Positions 1 to 7,279 of a stretch of 41,424 nucleotides of DNA are shown piece after piece. The stretch is from a virus. Each line of letters starts with the position of its first letter. Position 1 is the first letter of the stretch. Under the pieces are notes generated by a model. The model was not told the origin of the DNA. It saw only the letters and a program-made list of their open reading frames with translations, and ran no database searches. A program made the translations under genes and the position numbers. The DNA lies in IMG/VR virus record IMGVR_UViG_3300050821_003342, positions 1 through 41,424 of that record; one strand, given 5' to 3'.

Positions 1-55
1 GGAAGGCATACTCGCCGGGTGACTTGCGAAGCTGCATCATGGTGATTGTTTTCAT
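1..55 (-). CDS. Partial small protein, possibly Phd-like antitoxin N-terminus
   Basis: Only the first 18 codons are present; the gene runs leftward off the window. It starts MKTITMMQLRKSPGEYAF. The ELRxxPGE-like pattern (QLRKSPGE) resembles the first strand and helix of Phd/YefM antitoxins, which is a weak analogy. Its ATG overlaps the TGA of the preceding membrane gene (ATGA), so it belongs to the leftward operon. Function not established. Confidence 0.5.
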   Translation of the reverse strand, partial: MKTITMMQLRKSPGEYAF

Positions 56-207
56 GGGAGGCTCACGAAAGAGGAAAGAAACAGCACCGCGCCAATGCCC
101 GCTATGATCCATCCAGAGATCATGGTGCCGAAGTTAAACCGGGTCGCACCGTACAAGCCCAGGGCCACCCCTCCTACAGCAAGGGCCGATCCGGTCAGCA
201 TTGTCAT
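52..207 (-). CDS. Small two-helix membrane protein (51 aa)
   Basis: I start it at the ATG at 207 because the longer upstream reading overlaps the next gene. Two hydrophobic segments are visible, about residues 5-22 (LTGSALAVGGVALGLYG) and 30-48 (ISGWIIAGIGAVLFLSS). Residues after the first helix are polar (ATRFNFG), giving a hairpin topology in the inner membrane. It overlaps both neighbours by 4 bp (ATGA), showing translational coupling. No family recognised; holin-like size, but the early leftward position argues against a lysis role. Confidence 0.6.
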   Translation of the reverse strand: MTMLTGSALAVGGVALGLYGATRFNFGTMISGWIIAGIGAVLFLSSFVSLP

Positions 208-476
208 TCTCCCTTGCTGTGGTCTGACGGAAGTACGTTGCACGCCTTCAGCGCGGCAGTGCATCGCTCGCAATTCCAGCCACTAACGGCGATCCGGCTG
301 CATGTCTCGCAGAGGCGCAGGCCATTCGCGCAGGCCCTCCGGTAGCCGCTGATCTTCTTGAACAGAACACGCGGGTTTTTGTCGAACGGGAACGGCGTGT
401 GATTCCAGAGTGCGTAATCCGCATCCGCGTCTGAGGCGCCGGGCATTGCGGCTTTCGCCAGTTCAAGAAAAGTCAC
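204..476 (-). CDS. Small Cys-rich protein with zinc-finger-like C-terminus (90 aa)
   Basis: A GTG start at 476 is preceded by a strong GGAGGGG Shine-Dalgarno on the minus strand, 2 bp after the methyltransferase stop. The N-terminal half (LELAKAAMPGASDADADYAL) is acidic and helical. The C-terminal half holds CETC and CERC pairs (about residues 56-72), a C-x2-C...C-x2-C zinc-binding pattern, plus an isolated Cys. Likely a small nucleic-acid or protein binding accessory factor; the actual role is unknown. Confidence 0.6.
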   Translation of the reverse strand: MTFLELAKAAMPGASDADADYALWNHTPFPFDKNPRVLFKKISGYRRACANGLRLCETCSRIAVSGWNCERCTAALKACNVLPSDHSKGE

Positions 477-478
477 GT

Positions 479-1060
479 TTACCCCTCCGTTGTCGGGCCA
501 TTCGTGGACATCAATTCCATCTGATGCTCGGTCTTGCGGTAGATCGCAAACAGGCGGATCCGCTTCTGTGGCCCGTTCATGATGCCGATGATGCCGAGCA
601 GCTTGACCGGCAGGCGCTTGGTCGGCGGGATGAACTCGTGCAGCAAGCCGATCTTGCCGCCCACCTTCGTGACGCGCGCCAACTCACCCAGGATCTTCGT
701 GGCCGAGATGTAGGGGAGGGCGTATCGCTCGGAGTCCTTTGGAGAGTAGGGAGGATCCGCGAACGAGGCGCAGAAAGTGTCATCGGCGAAGGGCAGCGTT
801 CCGCCAAGGCACACCACGGAGGGCCTCGTCTCGGGATTGCCGTCAACCGTGGTGATGCCTTCCTCGGGCGGCATCGTGCCGCTGAACCAGTGGACCATAG
901 AACCCCAAGGCCGCAGGACGTGCTTGGCACGCTTCCAGAAGCCTTGCGGGAAGGCACCGTAATACGCCTTCGTCGGCCGCCCACAGAACCACGTGCCGTG
1001 GATATAGCCGTTCTCAAGAACGGTGTAGGGCGGGAGATCCGTGATCGCGTCCATGCTCAT
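479..1060 (-). CDS. DPPY-type DNA methyltransferase (193 aa)
   Basis: Probable SAM-dependent N6-adenine or N4-cytosine DNA methyltransferase. Visible are VHWFSGT (residues 56-62) as the glycine-containing SAM-binding motif I region, LPFADDTF (89-96), the catalytic ADPPYSP (101-107), and a helix followed by ARVTKVGGKIGLLH (about 145-160), the usual strand after the catalytic motif. At 193 aa it is a compact single-domain enzyme with no obvious target-recognition insert. Phage solitary methyltransferases commonly protect against host restriction or tune regulation. No cognate nuclease is visible, so this is an orphan. Its ATG (1060) overlaps the stop of the upstream gene. Confidence 0.8.
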   Translation of the reverse strand: MSMDAITDLPPYTVLENGYIHGTWFCGRPTKAYYGAFPQGFWKRAKHVLRPWGSMVHWFSGTMPPEEGITTVDGNPETRPSVVCLGGTLPFADDTFCASFADPPYSPKDSERYALPYISATKILGELARVTKVGGKIGLLHEFIPPTKRLPVKLLGIIGIMNGPQKRIRLFAIYRKTEHQMELMSTNGPTTEG

Positions 1061-1317
1061 TTTCCGGTTGCTGACGCGCCCACAGTGCCGATTTTGACGA
1101 GCCGATTGTAAAGCACCTCGTCGGCCCAGGTGGCGGCGCGCTCCGCATCGCCAAGCGCCTTGTATTCCTGGTCACATGTCATTGAGAGGCAGGCAGGGTC
1201 GCGCTCGCGCTCGGCCCGCACGAAGGCCAGCCGCGCGTTATAGATGTCGGACGCCTTGTGGTAGGCGTAATGCGCCGCGAACCATTCCGCGATTGCCGTT
1301 TGGTGTTCTGCACTCAT
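1057..1317 (-). CDS. Hypothetical helical protein (86 aa)
   Basis: Start placed at the ATG at 1317 (MSAEHQTAIAEWF). Sequence is mostly helical and charged, with two Cys close together (DPACLSMTCDQ). It overlaps the methyltransferase start by 4 bp, so the two are coupled. No recognised domain. A longer reading to 1374 would run into the preceding gene and is less likely. Confidence 0.55.
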   Translation of the reverse strand: MSAEHQTAIAEWFAAHYAYHKASDIYNARLAFVRAERERDPACLSMTCDQEYKALGDAERAATWADEVLYNRLVKIGTVGASATGK

Positions 1318-1331
1318 GGGGCGCCCTCGGT

Positions 1332-1754
1332 TCAACAGTTGCACGGGCCAGAATCTTTGCATCGGCCGTCGCATCGCTCGCCTTGAGCCATTTCGCGTTC
1401 GTTCTTTTCTTCCCGCGCGACCTTTGTTGCGCGATCATGTCGCTCGATCTCGGCTGCGATCAGCGCCCCGGCTCGTACAAGGTCACGGCGAAAATCGCGC
1501 GGCTTCCACCATCCCAACGACCACGGCCAACACGTGGGCGGCGATGGCAACGGCTTACGTGGGTAGTTGTCACCTGCCGGCGAGCTGTCGGCGTTGTGCA
1601 CGTAGCGTGCCGCCCACATCGCGTAGGCGGCGCCAGCCTCGGCGAGTTCTCCGCCAATATGCGCGTCATCGTGTTCGGCCGACCAACCTTCGACCTCGAT
1701 CTGACGGCGCCGTTCTGCCGCGATGTCCTCGATAGCCTTGCTATGATCTGTCAC
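1332..1754 (-). CDS. Conserved phage protein with Cys-rich tail (140 aa)
   Basis: Starts at GTG 1754 with AAGGG just upstream. The sequence has the pattern IEDIAAERRRQIEVEGW near the N-terminus, then EHDDAH, a Trp-rich middle (CWPWSLGWWKP) and RRDLVRAGALIAAEIER. That combination is familiar from many phage and prophage hypothetical proteins; I know no function. The last 16 residues hold four Cys (CDGRCKDSGPCNC), which the common form does not need and which could bind metal. It lies 2 bp after its upstream neighbour. Confidence 0.7.
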   Translation of the reverse strand: MTDHSKAIEDIAAERRRQIEVEGWSAEHDDAHIGGELAEAGAAYAMWAARYVHNADSSPAGDNYPRKPLPSPPTCWPWSLGWWKPRDFRRDLVRAGALIAAEIERHDRATKVAREEKNEREMAQGERCDGRCKDSGPCNC

Positions 1755-1756
1755 CG

Positions 1757-2083
1757 TTAAACCCTTTCCTTTTCAGGCGTGAGCATGCGGGTGAAGATCG
1801 AGATATCCGTTTTGCGCTCGACTACGGGACGGAACGAGGCAGATTGGAACCACGGCTCCTGATCCGGCGCATCGGTGAACGGCACCGCTGGGTTAATGAT
1901 CTCCATGAGGCGGGCGCGCTGCGTTCCGTCTTTGGCCATCCGAGTATCGCGAATCGTGTAGACGATTCCGCGCTGCGGAATGATGATTTTGTGCTGTTCG
2001 CGCCACGCCTTCCAGAACGCGGGGGAACGACTCGTCGCGCGGCCTCCTACGCAAACTACCCTCTGCCCGATATAGAAGCGCAT
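1757..2083 (-). CDS. Conserved rhizobial-phage hypothetical protein (108 aa)
   Basis: The ATG at 2083 gives MRFYIGQRVVCVGG, followed by a beta-rich domain ending FRPVVERKTDISIFTRML. The start YIGQRVVCV, the GIVYTIRD strand and the VERKTDISIF tail form a recognisable pattern in alphaproteobacterial phage proteins of unknown role; the fold is probably a small SH3-like barrel (inference). The longer reading to 2179 is rejected because an ACATTCGAGGA ribosome-site element (complement of 2092-2102) precedes ATG 2083. The same element precedes two genes at the right end of the window. Confidence 0.7.
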   Translation of the reverse strand: MRFYIGQRVVCVGGRATSRSPAFWKAWREQHKIIIPQRGIVYTIRDTRMAKDGTQRARLMEIINPAVPFTDAPDQEPWFQSASFRPVVERKTDISIFTRMLTPEKERV

Positions 2084-2091
2084 TGTTGTTG

Positions 2092-2102
2092 TCCTCGAAT
2101 GT
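2092..2102 (-). promoter_or_regulatory. ACATTCGAGGA ribosome-site element, copy 1
   Basis: Minus-strand ACATTCGAGGA containing an extended Shine-Dalgarno (GAGGA) about 8 bp before ATG 2083. Identical 11-mers lie at 39570-39580 and 39972-39982, each before a minus-strand start codon. Confidence 0.6.
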
Positions 2103-2103
2103 A

Positions 2104-2274
2104 CTATTCGCGCACGGGTTCGGACGTCGCGAACACGAGTACCAAGCCGATTGAAAACTCCGCCGCGTAGAATCCCCATGGCATAAATTCAGGCGGCCAC
2201 ACGATGTCGAGAAGTCGCAATGTGCCGATAGCTACCATGACGTTGCCGAGGACATAGATCGCGCGTTTCCTCAT
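2104..2274 (-). CDS. Small membrane protein (56 aa)
   Basis: Short gene read from ATG 2274 to TAG 2104. It encodes a basic start (MRKR), a hydrophobic segment IYVLGNVMVAIGTLRLL, a loop with WPPEFMPW, then FSIGLVLVFAT and a charged end SEPVRE. Two membrane passes are likely. It fills the gap between its neighbours exactly and follows the strand of the operon, which supports it. No homology recognised. Confidence 0.55.
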   Translation of the reverse strand: MRKRAIYVLGNVMVAIGTLRLLDIVWPPEFMPWGFYAAEFSIGLVLVFATSEPVRE

Positions 2275-2283
2275 GCTGTTCCC

Positions 2284-2577
2284 CTATGAACGCACGGCCG
2301 TGATGCCGAGCTTGTCGGATGCGCGCTGAATCCACGACTGCGGACCAAGGCGCCTGCCGAGCGACTTCTCGTGCGACGCCCGATGCCGACCGGCCGCCGC
2401 CAAGAACCGCTTCTGCATATCGGGAGAGAAGTCGGTCGCGAGACCGGCGAGGACGGCGCGCTGCGCCAATCCGACGATTACCTTCATGTCGTCGTCCACG
2501 AATGTGCAATTGAAGCCGAGACCTTCCTCGGCCCACCGTCTCGTTGCTCCGATTGCATCAATCTCGGCGTCGTCCAT
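2284..2577 (-). CDS. Hypothetical protein (97 aa)
   Basis: ATG 2577 follows GAGAGGAA by 8 bp. The product is mixed alpha/beta with no signal or membrane segment: MDDAEIDAIGATRRWAEEG, then CTFVDDDMKVIVGLAQRAV and a basic C-terminus (HRASHEKSLGRRLG). Nothing diagnostic. It lies within the leftward operon between two small membrane-protein genes. Confidence 0.55.
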   Translation of the reverse strand: MDDAEIDAIGATRRWAEEGLGFNCTFVDDDMKVIVGLAQRAVLAGLATDFSPDMQKRFLAAAGRHRASHEKSLGRRLGPQSWIQRASDKLGITAVRS

Positions 2578-2616
2578 GTGATTGTTTCCTCTCTATAATT
2601 CCGTATCTGTGAGCAT

Positions 2617-2985
2617 CTACGCCGCTTGCTCGCGCGCCATGACGAACTCGTGCGCATAGCCTCTCGCGAGACGCCGAAACTTTGATGAGATGGCGCAACG
2701 GCATGCGCCCTTGCCGAACTCGCGGCCATTAGGGTCACGCCAGCGGCGAGTGAAAAACACACGCGTCGGAAAGCGGCCGGGCTGGTGGACCGACACGACG
2801 GTCAGAATGATTTCGCCCATGGCGTCGGCGATGCACTCGGTGTCCTCGGGGCCGACCCACTCAAAGCGGGTGCCCGGCTTCCACGTCTTGATCTTGTGGA
2901 TGCCGTCTGCGTCCACCTCCTCGTATTCGTCGCGAACGAACGGATAGGGCGCCCGGAACACCATGCCGGCGGCGAGGTCGTTCAT
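2617..2985 (-). CDS. Hypothetical protein (122 aa)
   Basis: Start chosen at ATG 2985 (MNDLAAGMVFRAPYPF), which overlaps the stop of the upstream gene (ATGA) and has GGGGTGAAAAG before it. The protein is beta-rich with a conserved-looking stretch FVRDEYEEVDADGIHKIKTW, KPGTRFEWVGPEDTE and a basic tail. It looks like a soluble phage accessory protein; no family recognised. Confidence 0.6.
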   Translation of the reverse strand: MNDLAAGMVFRAPYPFVRDEYEEVDADGIHKIKTWKPGTRFEWVGPEDTECIADAMGEIILTVVSVHQPGRFPTRVFFTRRWRDPNGREFGKGACRCAISSKFRRLARGYAHEFVMAREQAA

Positions 2986-3179
2986 CTTTTCACCCCCTGA
3001 TAGTTGTGCGCCGACGTGTTGGAAACGGACGCCTTGCACAGCTCGCGCCCGTTGGTGGTGGTGACGTCGCCGGGACGGCAGTGGAGATCGAGCAGCGGCA
3101 TGATTCCGATTGCGCTCGCCAGCACGATCGCGGCGAGCGCAATTTGGTGCCCTTTTGGTGCCGGGTTGAGAGTTTTCAC
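2982..3179 (-). CDS. Small single-pass membrane protein (65 aa)
   Basis: GTG 3179 with GGAGAT upstream gives a short basic N-terminus (KTLNPAPKGHQ), one hydrophobic segment (IALAAIVLASAIGIMPLL, about residues 12-29) and a polar tail carrying two Cys. Either an inner-membrane anchor or an uncleaved signal. An ORF extension to 3233 adds a poor, unlikely leader. First gene downstream of the integrase and the probable attP region. Confidence 0.5.
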   Translation of the reverse strand: MKTLNPAPKGHQIALAAIVLASAIGIMPLLDLHCRPGDVTTTNGRELCKASVSNTSAHNYQGVKR

Positions 3180-3253
3180 ATCTCCAACCCCTTGATTTTC
3201 AGCGCTTTTGTAATTTAGCCAAAATGGGCACATGTAGTTTTTTCAACACCTTG
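3180..3253. other. Candidate attP region beside integrase
   Basis: A 74-bp AT-richer gap directly downstream of the integrase stop, without a supported gene. It contains T-runs and short direct repeats (TTTT, GGGCACA flanking AAAATG). Phage attP sites usually lie next to int, so this is the most likely position; no tRNA 3' end is recognisable. Inference from context only. Confidence 0.3.
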
Positions 3254-4249
3254 TCAGTCGTTCTCGGTGCCGGTCCCGGACCTGCGTTCGGCAAAGGTTC
3301 GGTCGAGGTGGATGACGGCGGCCGCCGCATTGTCCCTCTGCTTCGACGGCTGGCAGTATCGGGCGACCATGCCGGGCGACATCACGATCATGTCGCAGAT
3401 TTGCAGCTCGGTGGCGCCGGCCCGCTTGAGGCGCACGCATGCCGTCCCGCGCAGGCCGTGGATGACGAGCCCGCCGTCTCGGCGCGGCGCAACAACCGGG
3501 TCGAGATCAAGGGCCTCCAAGCGCAATGGTGCGAGTGCTGGGTTCGTGTCCCGCTCGCGGGTCCACGCCCTGGACAGTTGCTTGCGCGTCCATGGCGAGC
3601 CATCCGGCTGCGTCAGGAAGGGGCCTGGCCGGCGCTCCCACGTCGCCATGGCGCGGGAGAGCTCGGTCGTGATCGGAATCCACGCCTCGCGTTTGACCTT
3701 CTGGGTGTGCTTCACGAGGATGCCGCGAATGCCCTTGTAGACCTCTATATCGGTCGGCCCCATGCGGATGAGGTCGGACCCTCTCTGGCCGGTATTCGCC
3801 GCGAGCGTCACGGCTCGAGCAAGGCTGGGGTCGGCTTCGCGCTCGGCCAGCGCCACGTGCGCGTCACTCCACGGGACATGGCTTCCATCGCTCTCGCTGA
3901 TCTCGATGCCGAGCGTGATCTGGCGTGGCAGGAGCTTGCGCTTGACGGCCCATTTCTCCAGCAGTTTGAGAGCGGATAGGCCGATCGCTTGCTTGCCCGG
4001 CCGGTCGTCGATGCCATCGAAGTAGGCTTGCACGAGCGACGGGTCGATCTCCTCGATGGTCAGCGCGCCGAGACAATCTGGTCTCGACATGAAGTCGAGT
4101 TCGCGCGCCCAGTTTGACTTGGTGCCTTCGGCAAAGCCGCCCTCAGCTTGAGGGCGTGTCCACTTCGATGTCTGCCGAAATGCTGTGATGAGTGCCGCGA
4201 AGCTGTCGTCAGTGACGCGCAGCAGCCGCGGCCGCGGCTCTTGTTCCAT
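3254..4249 (-). CDS. int: Tyrosine-family site-specific integrase (331 aa)
   Basis: Catalyses integration and, with a directionality factor, excision of the phage genome. ATG 4249 is preceded by GGAG and gives [10 protein letters not shown]. An N-terminal core-binding region is followed by the catalytic domain: Arg156 in NTGQRGSDL (motif I), a beta-hairpin Lys near 184 (HTQKVKR), His264 and Arg267 in IHGLRGTA (motif II), and the nucleophile Tyr298 in MVARYC. The usual second His before the Tyr is replaced in MSPGMVARY, a pattern seen in some rhizobial integrases. The first 13 codons overlap the HTH gene upstream. Having phage genes on both sides of int implies a non-integrated genome. Confidence 0.92.
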   Translation of the reverse strand: MEQEPRPRLLRVTDDSFAALITAFRQTSKWTRPQAEGGFAEGTKSNWARELDFMSRPDCLGALTIEEIDPSLVQAYFDGIDDRPGKQAIGLSALKLLEKWAVKRKLLPRQITLGIEISESDGSHVPWSDAHVALAEREADPSLARAVTLAANTGQRGSDLIRMGPTDIEVYKGIRGILVKHTQKVKREAWIPITTELSRAMATWERRPGPFLTQPDGSPWTRKQLSRAWTRERDTNPALAPLRLEALDLDPVVAPRRDGGLVIHGLRGTACVRLKRAGATELQICDMIVMSPGMVARYCQPSKQRDNAAAAVIHLDRTFAERRSGTGTEND

Positions 4250-4496
4250 TGCGAATCTCCTCGGCCTTCGAGGGCGGCGCCTTGCCGGCCTCTTTGCCCA
4301 GCGTAAGCCTTTCGTCGACCTCGGACCACTTCCACAGGAGCTTTCCACCGCGCTTACGTGCTGGCGGGAGGGTGCCGTCCGCGACCCACGCATCGATGGT
4401 GTTGTCGACGATGCCGACGCACAGGCCGAGCACTTCGCGATCCTGCCATGGCGGCCGGAATCCGGCGATCAGCATGGCCTTGAGTTCGGGCGTCAT
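4209..4496 (-). CDS. HTH protein, excisionase/directionality-factor candidate (95 aa)
   Basis: Residues 20-70 read as a winged helix-turn-helix of the excisionase/MerR-like type: [19 protein letters not shown], then [16 protein letters not shown], where a Gly-Lys wing precedes a Trp-rich strand ([10 protein letters not shown]). The C-terminus ends in an Ala run ([10 protein letters not shown]). It sits directly before int with a 41-bp overlap, the usual place for xis, and overlaps the bet stop by 4 bp. The role in excision is inferred from fold and position; it could also be a simple regulator. Confidence 0.65.
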   Translation of the reverse strand: MTPELKAMLIAGFRPPWQDREVLGLCVGIVDNTIDAWVADGTLPPARKRGGKLLWKWSEVDERLTLGKEAGKAPPSKAEEIRNGTRAAAAAAARH

Positions 4497-5692
4497 GCCT
4501 CGGCCTCGTCCATCAGCCCGCGCAGCTCCTCGCCGATCGGCCGCAGTTGCCGGCGCTCATCCGCGTCCAGGTTCTTCCAGTACGTGTCGAAGATAGCCGC
4601 GCCCCGCCGGGCCTCCTTGCGCGCCTCGTCCTCCAGGCTCAGCGGAACCTCACCCCCGGCCGGGTCAACTGGGGGGCTGCTACCGGCCGGGGGCTGGTCC
4701 GCCGCGCGTTCGTCCGGTTGGCGCGGTGAAGGCTCGTCCACGATGGCGGGCTCGCGCTGCCATGCGCGGTAGTCGGCCACGAGCGCGCGCCAGAGCTTGG
4801 CGGCGGCCTCGTTGGTGGCGAGTTCGCGCCGGCTGGCGACCCTGCAGGCGATCCGCACGTAGTCGGCGGCCTGGTCGGCGTTGCCGATCGGCGCGCCCTT
4901 CGTGCTCAGATAGCGCCAGAAGCCTTCATCCCCGCAGAGCGTGCCCGCCTGCTTGACCGGGCCGAGCTTTTCCCACGCGCTGTCCCACTCGGGCGGCGTG
5001 TCGTCGGTCCATTCGATGACTTCGGGTTCTGGCCGCGTTTGCGCCGCTCGGATGAGTTCGGCGCCGCGCTTCTCGCTCCACTCGTCGATGATGTCCTCTG
5101 GATCGCGGTCGTCGTGTCGCTTCGCCTGCGACATTTCCTCAGCGGTGTAGAGGCCGGATAGTTCCTGCGGAAAGGCCTTGCGCAGCGCTAGGGATTCGGC
5201 GCACTTCGCCAGCATCACGTCGCCCATTGCCTTCCAGAACTTGGTAGGCGCGCCTTCCTTGGTGCGCTGAACGTAGGCCTCGTATCGAGCCACGCCCCAC
5301 GTCGGCTCGCGGAAGCCGGCGCGCAGGACGCCCACGCGCGCTGCGGCCGGCGCCGCCGATGTCGTCCACACGTCGCGCCACACGCCATCTTCGCTGCACC
5401 AGAACGGGCCAACCTGCCCCTCGTATTGTCGCGTGCGCTCGGCGATCAGCCGGAACCCATCGATCGAGGTTTGCAGGCCCATCACCTCGCGCCGCTGCTG
5501 CGAGTCCCATCGTTTGATGGCGTAGATTTGCTTGGCAAACGGATCGAGCCCCGTGCGCTCACACTGGTACATGAACAGCTTGAATTCGTCGTCGGTCGCG
5601 CCCTTGCAGATGGTTCGCTTGATCAGATCGACCTGATCTGGCGTGTAGCGCGAGACTTCCTGCGCGGGGCGTAGCGCGACTGCGGTGGTCAT
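4493..5692 (-). CDS. bet: Bet/RecT-type single-strand annealing protein (399 aa)
   Basis: Recombination protein of the lambda Bet/RecT superfamily, which coats single-stranded DNA and anneals complementary strands. The diagnostic segment is [20 protein letters not shown] followed by [12 protein letters not shown] (residues 31-61), then the core through [16 protein letters not shown]-region equivalents and [13 protein letters not shown] to about residue 195. The C-terminal half (200-399) is variable, acidic and Pro/Ala-rich, longer than in the 260-aa lambda protein. No exonuclease, Gam or SSB partner is recognisable next to it. The ATG overlaps the upstream RHH gene stop. Confidence 0.9.
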   Translation of the reverse strand: MTTAVALRPAQEVSRYTPDQVDLIKRTICKGATDDEFKLFMYQCERTGLDPFAKQIYAIKRWDSQQRREVMGLQTSIDGFRLIAERTRQYEGQVGPFWCSEDGVWRDVWTTSAAPAAARVGVLRAGFREPTWGVARYEAYVQRTKEGAPTKFWKAMGDVMLAKCAESLALRKAFPQELSGLYTAEEMSQAKRHDDRDPEDIIDEWSEKRGAELIRAAQTRPEPEVIEWTDDTPPEWDSAWEKLGPVKQAGTLCGDEGFWRYLSTKGAPIGNADQAADYVRIACRVASRRELATNEAAAKLWRALVADYRAWQREPAIVDEPSPRQPDERAADQPPAGSSPPVDPAGGEVPLSLEDEARKEARRGAAIFDTYWKNLDADERRQLRPIGEELRGLMDEAEA

Positions 5693-5955
5693 GCTGCCTG
5701 TTCCTTGATCTGGCTCTGCAGGTTGCCCATCGCGGCGGTTCGCAGCGCGGACGAAAGCGGCACATCGGGCGATCGGCTGACGTTGATGATGTGGGCTAGA
5801 AATCCGAGCGGGATGCAGCGCGCATGCGCCATTCGGCGAAGCTCGGTCCAGAACGCGTCCTCCAGGGTCACGCTCGTCTTGCGTCCCGCCATGGTGATCG
5901 ACCGCTTGCGCACGGGACTGAGACGCAAACCCTTGATTGGCCTACGAACGTACAT
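5689..5955 (-). CDS. Ribbon-helix-helix DNA-binding protein (88 aa)
   Basis: Begins at ATG 5955 ([12 protein letters not shown]). Residues 15-60 match the RHH_4-type pattern of alphaproteobacteria: [20 protein letters not shown], a beta strand followed by helix [20 protein letters not shown] and an SSALR stretch. Such proteins dimerise through the strand, which inserts into the major groove. Probably a small regulator of the leftward operon; overlaps bet by 4 bp. The target is unknown. Confidence 0.75.
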   Translation of the reverse strand: MYVRRPIKGLRLSPVRKRSITMAGRKTSVTLEDAFWTELRRMAHARCIPLGFLAHIINVSRSPDVPLSSALRTAAMGNLQSQIKEQAA

Positions 5956-5965
5956 GCACGCTACC

Positions 5966-6265
5966 TCACGCTGCGGCCGGGATGGCCGTTCCGACGCCAA
6001 GCTGTTCCTCTAGGAAATTGCGCACCTGCGTGGTCGGCAGATCGCCGATGTCCACAACGGACGCCGCGAGATCGCGCGCAAAATCCTCGGTCACGTCGCG
6101 CGCCCACTTCTCCTCCGGGTCGTAGCAGTCAACCCTGTCGATCGAGCCAGCGGCATGCCCGCCGAGCACGGCGGCGAGCGCGCGGCGCTTGGCAAAGCGG
6201 CCCGTTTCGAGCAGCGCGCCGGTGTAGTGCTTCGTGCTGTAGTGGACGACATATGTTTCGCTCAT
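5966..6265 (-). CDS. Hypothetical protein (99 aa)
   Basis: ATG 6265 overlaps the stop of the first gene of the operon (ATGA). The sequence starts MSETYVVHYSTKHYTGALLE, then a short basic region (RFAKRRALAAVLGGH), and an acidic, helical C-terminal half (WARDVTEDFARDLAASVVD). No motif recognised. Position just upstream of the RHH and bet genes suggests an early accessory role. Confidence 0.55.
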   Translation of the reverse strand: MSETYVVHYSTKHYTGALLETGRFAKRRALAAVLGGHAAGSIDRVDCYDPEEKWARDVTEDFARDLAASVVDIGDLPTTQVRNFLEEQLGVGTAIPAAA

Positions 6266-6531
6266 TGCGGCGTCCTCGCTCCGTCGGCCCATGAATGCAC
6301 CTTGTCGGCAAATTCGATGATCTGCTCGGACGTGGCGTTGGGTCCGAGCACGCCTTTGGCGAACTCCTTCATCTCGCCGTAGGTCAGGCGAGAGAGGCCG
6401 TCCGCGATGAACTCAAGCCACGTCGGCGTTCGCTCGCGGTCGTGCTCGACGGTGGGCGAGGGCTCGGGAGGCTGCTTCACCGCGCGCGGGAACGGCCGGT
6501 GCTGTCTGTGATCGGTGGTGATATCGGTCAT
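6262..6531 (-). CDS. First gene of the leftward operon, hypothetical (89 aa)
   Basis: ATG 6531 lies about 27 bp downstream of the predicted leftward -10 box, with AGGGGCTGAGC before it. The N-terminus is His/Pro/Arg-rich and probably disordered (HRQHRPFPRAVKQPPEPSP); residues 36-85 form an acidic helical domain (TWLEFIADGLSRLTYGEMKE) ending HSWADGARTPQ. As the promoter-proximal gene under repressor control it would be made very early. Function unknown. Confidence 0.6.
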   Translation of the reverse strand: MTDITTDHRQHRPFPRAVKQPPEPSPTVEHDRERTPTWLEFIADGLSRLTYGEMKEFAKGVLGPNATSEQIIEFADKVHSWADGARTPQ

Positions 6532-6557
6532 GCTCAGCCCCTTTGCGAACAGGGGCT

Positions 6558-6587
6558 AAGATAGACGCAGTAATATTACCGCGTCAA
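6558..6587 (-). promoter_or_regulatory. Leftward early promoter (PL-like)
   Basis: On the minus strand, -35 TTGACG (complement of 6582-6587) and -10 TATCTT (complement of 6558-6563) are separated by 18 bp. The spacer contains operator dyad 1, so repressor binding would occlude the polymerase. Drives the operon beginning at 6531. Confidence 0.6.
6566..6583. promoter_or_regulatory. Operator dyad O1
   Basis: Near-perfect 18-bp palindrome CGCAGTAATATTACCGCG (one mismatched pair) within the leftward promoter spacer. Shares the AGTAA/TTAC half-sites with the dyads at 6596, 7232 and 7290. Confidence 0.65.
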
Positions 6588-6595
6588 TACCAATG

Positions 6596-6609
6596 CAGTA
6601 ATTTTACTG
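6596..6609. promoter_or_regulatory. Operator dyad O2
   Basis: CAGTAATTTTACTG, half-sites CAGTAA/TTACTG around a 2-bp centre, 28 bp centre-to-centre from O1. It overlaps the stop codon of the membrane gene downstream of the repressor gene. Confidence 0.65.
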
Positions 6610-6852
6610 AAAATATTTTTCCGGACGTTTTTGGCTGACAAGGGCGTGGATAGCGCCGCCTACCATAAACAGGACTGGGCCAGCGCAAAGGACGCCTACC
6701 CAATAGAAAACGTCGTCAAGGATTGTAATCCGGCGTACCGACCATCCGGCCGCAAGCTGCACCGTCGTATATTCGTTCACGAACAGAACGAGGGCCGGGA
6801 GAGCTCCAAAAATAATGCCCCAGAGTGCAAGATTTTGCAGATTCTTAAGCAT
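6604..6852 (-). CDS. Two-TM membrane protein co-transcribed with repressor (82 aa)
   Basis: ATG 6852 overlaps the repressor stop (TGATG). Two membrane segments are visible: about residues 9-27 (LALWGIIFGALPALVLFV) and 48-70 (VFYWVGVLCAGPVLFMVGGA), with a short linker and a basic tail (SQKRPEKYFQ). It is encoded in the repressor transcription unit and would therefore be expressed in the lysogen. Small lysogenic membrane proteins often mediate superinfection exclusion; this is an inference from position and topology, with no sequence family recognised. Confidence 0.65.
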   Translation of the reverse strand: MLKNLQNLALWGIIFGALPALVLFVNEYTTVQLAAGWSVRRITILDDVFYWVGVLCAGPVLFMVGGAIHALVSQKRPEKYFQ

Positions 6853-7229
6853 CAACTCGCCTGCTTGCGCTGCAATATGGACAAGGACACGTCGATTGCG
6901 TCGGCGAGCGCTTTGAACTTGCGCTCCTGATCTCGATAGTGGGCCTGCTGTTCAACCAAGTGTGCGATCGCATCGTCGGTCGATTCCGGAACTGGCTTGC
7001 CGTTCAGCGGTGCCAGCGGCTCGTATAGTCCCGGCGGTTCGTCGCCCAACACCTTACCCAGCTTCCGCAAGCTGGGGACCTTGGGAAGGCTCCCGTGGCC
7101 GTTCCTGATCGTCTTGCGCATGTTCTGAATGAGGGACGGCGTGCCGGCCTTGCCCTCAGCCTGCCGATCGCTGAGGCCAAGTGCCTTCAACCTAGTGTCA
7201 ACCCAAGCGAGCACGTCTTTCAGGTCCAT
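6852..7229 (-). CDS. CI-like phage repressor, short form (125 aa)
   Basis: Begins MDLKDVLAWVDTRLKALGLS at ATG 7229. Residues 6-62 look like an XRE/CI helix-turn-helix: GLSDRQAEGKAGTPSLIQNM, then KTIRNGHGSLPKVPSLRKLG and KVLGDEPPGLYEP. The C-terminus (80-125) is an amphipathic helix suited to dimerisation. It lacks a LexA-type Ser/Lys autopeptidase domain, so induction would not use RecA-stimulated self-cleavage in the usual way. It faces away from the rightward operon, with operator-like dyads at its start (7232) and at the divergent promoter (7290). A longer start in the divergent region is possible but would run through the operator. Confidence 0.75.
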   Translation of the reverse strand: MDLKDVLAWVDTRLKALGLSDRQAEGKAGTPSLIQNMRKTIRNGHGSLPKVPSLRKLGKVLGDEPPGLYEPLAPLNGKPVPESTDDAIAHLVEQQAHYRDQERKFKALADAIDVSLSILQRKQAS

Positions 7230-7231
7230 CC

Positions 7232-7245
7232 CAGTAAAGTAACCG
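7232..7245. promoter_or_regulatory. Operator-like dyad O4 at repressor start
   Basis: CAGTAAAGTAACCG matches the consensus CAGTAAnnTTACTG with two mismatches. It ends 3 bp before the repressor start codon, where binding could give autorepression or affect translation of the repressor message. Confidence 0.4.
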
Positions 7246-7279
7246 GAATTCACAAACAGGTCGCGCGGTAAGATTGCTG

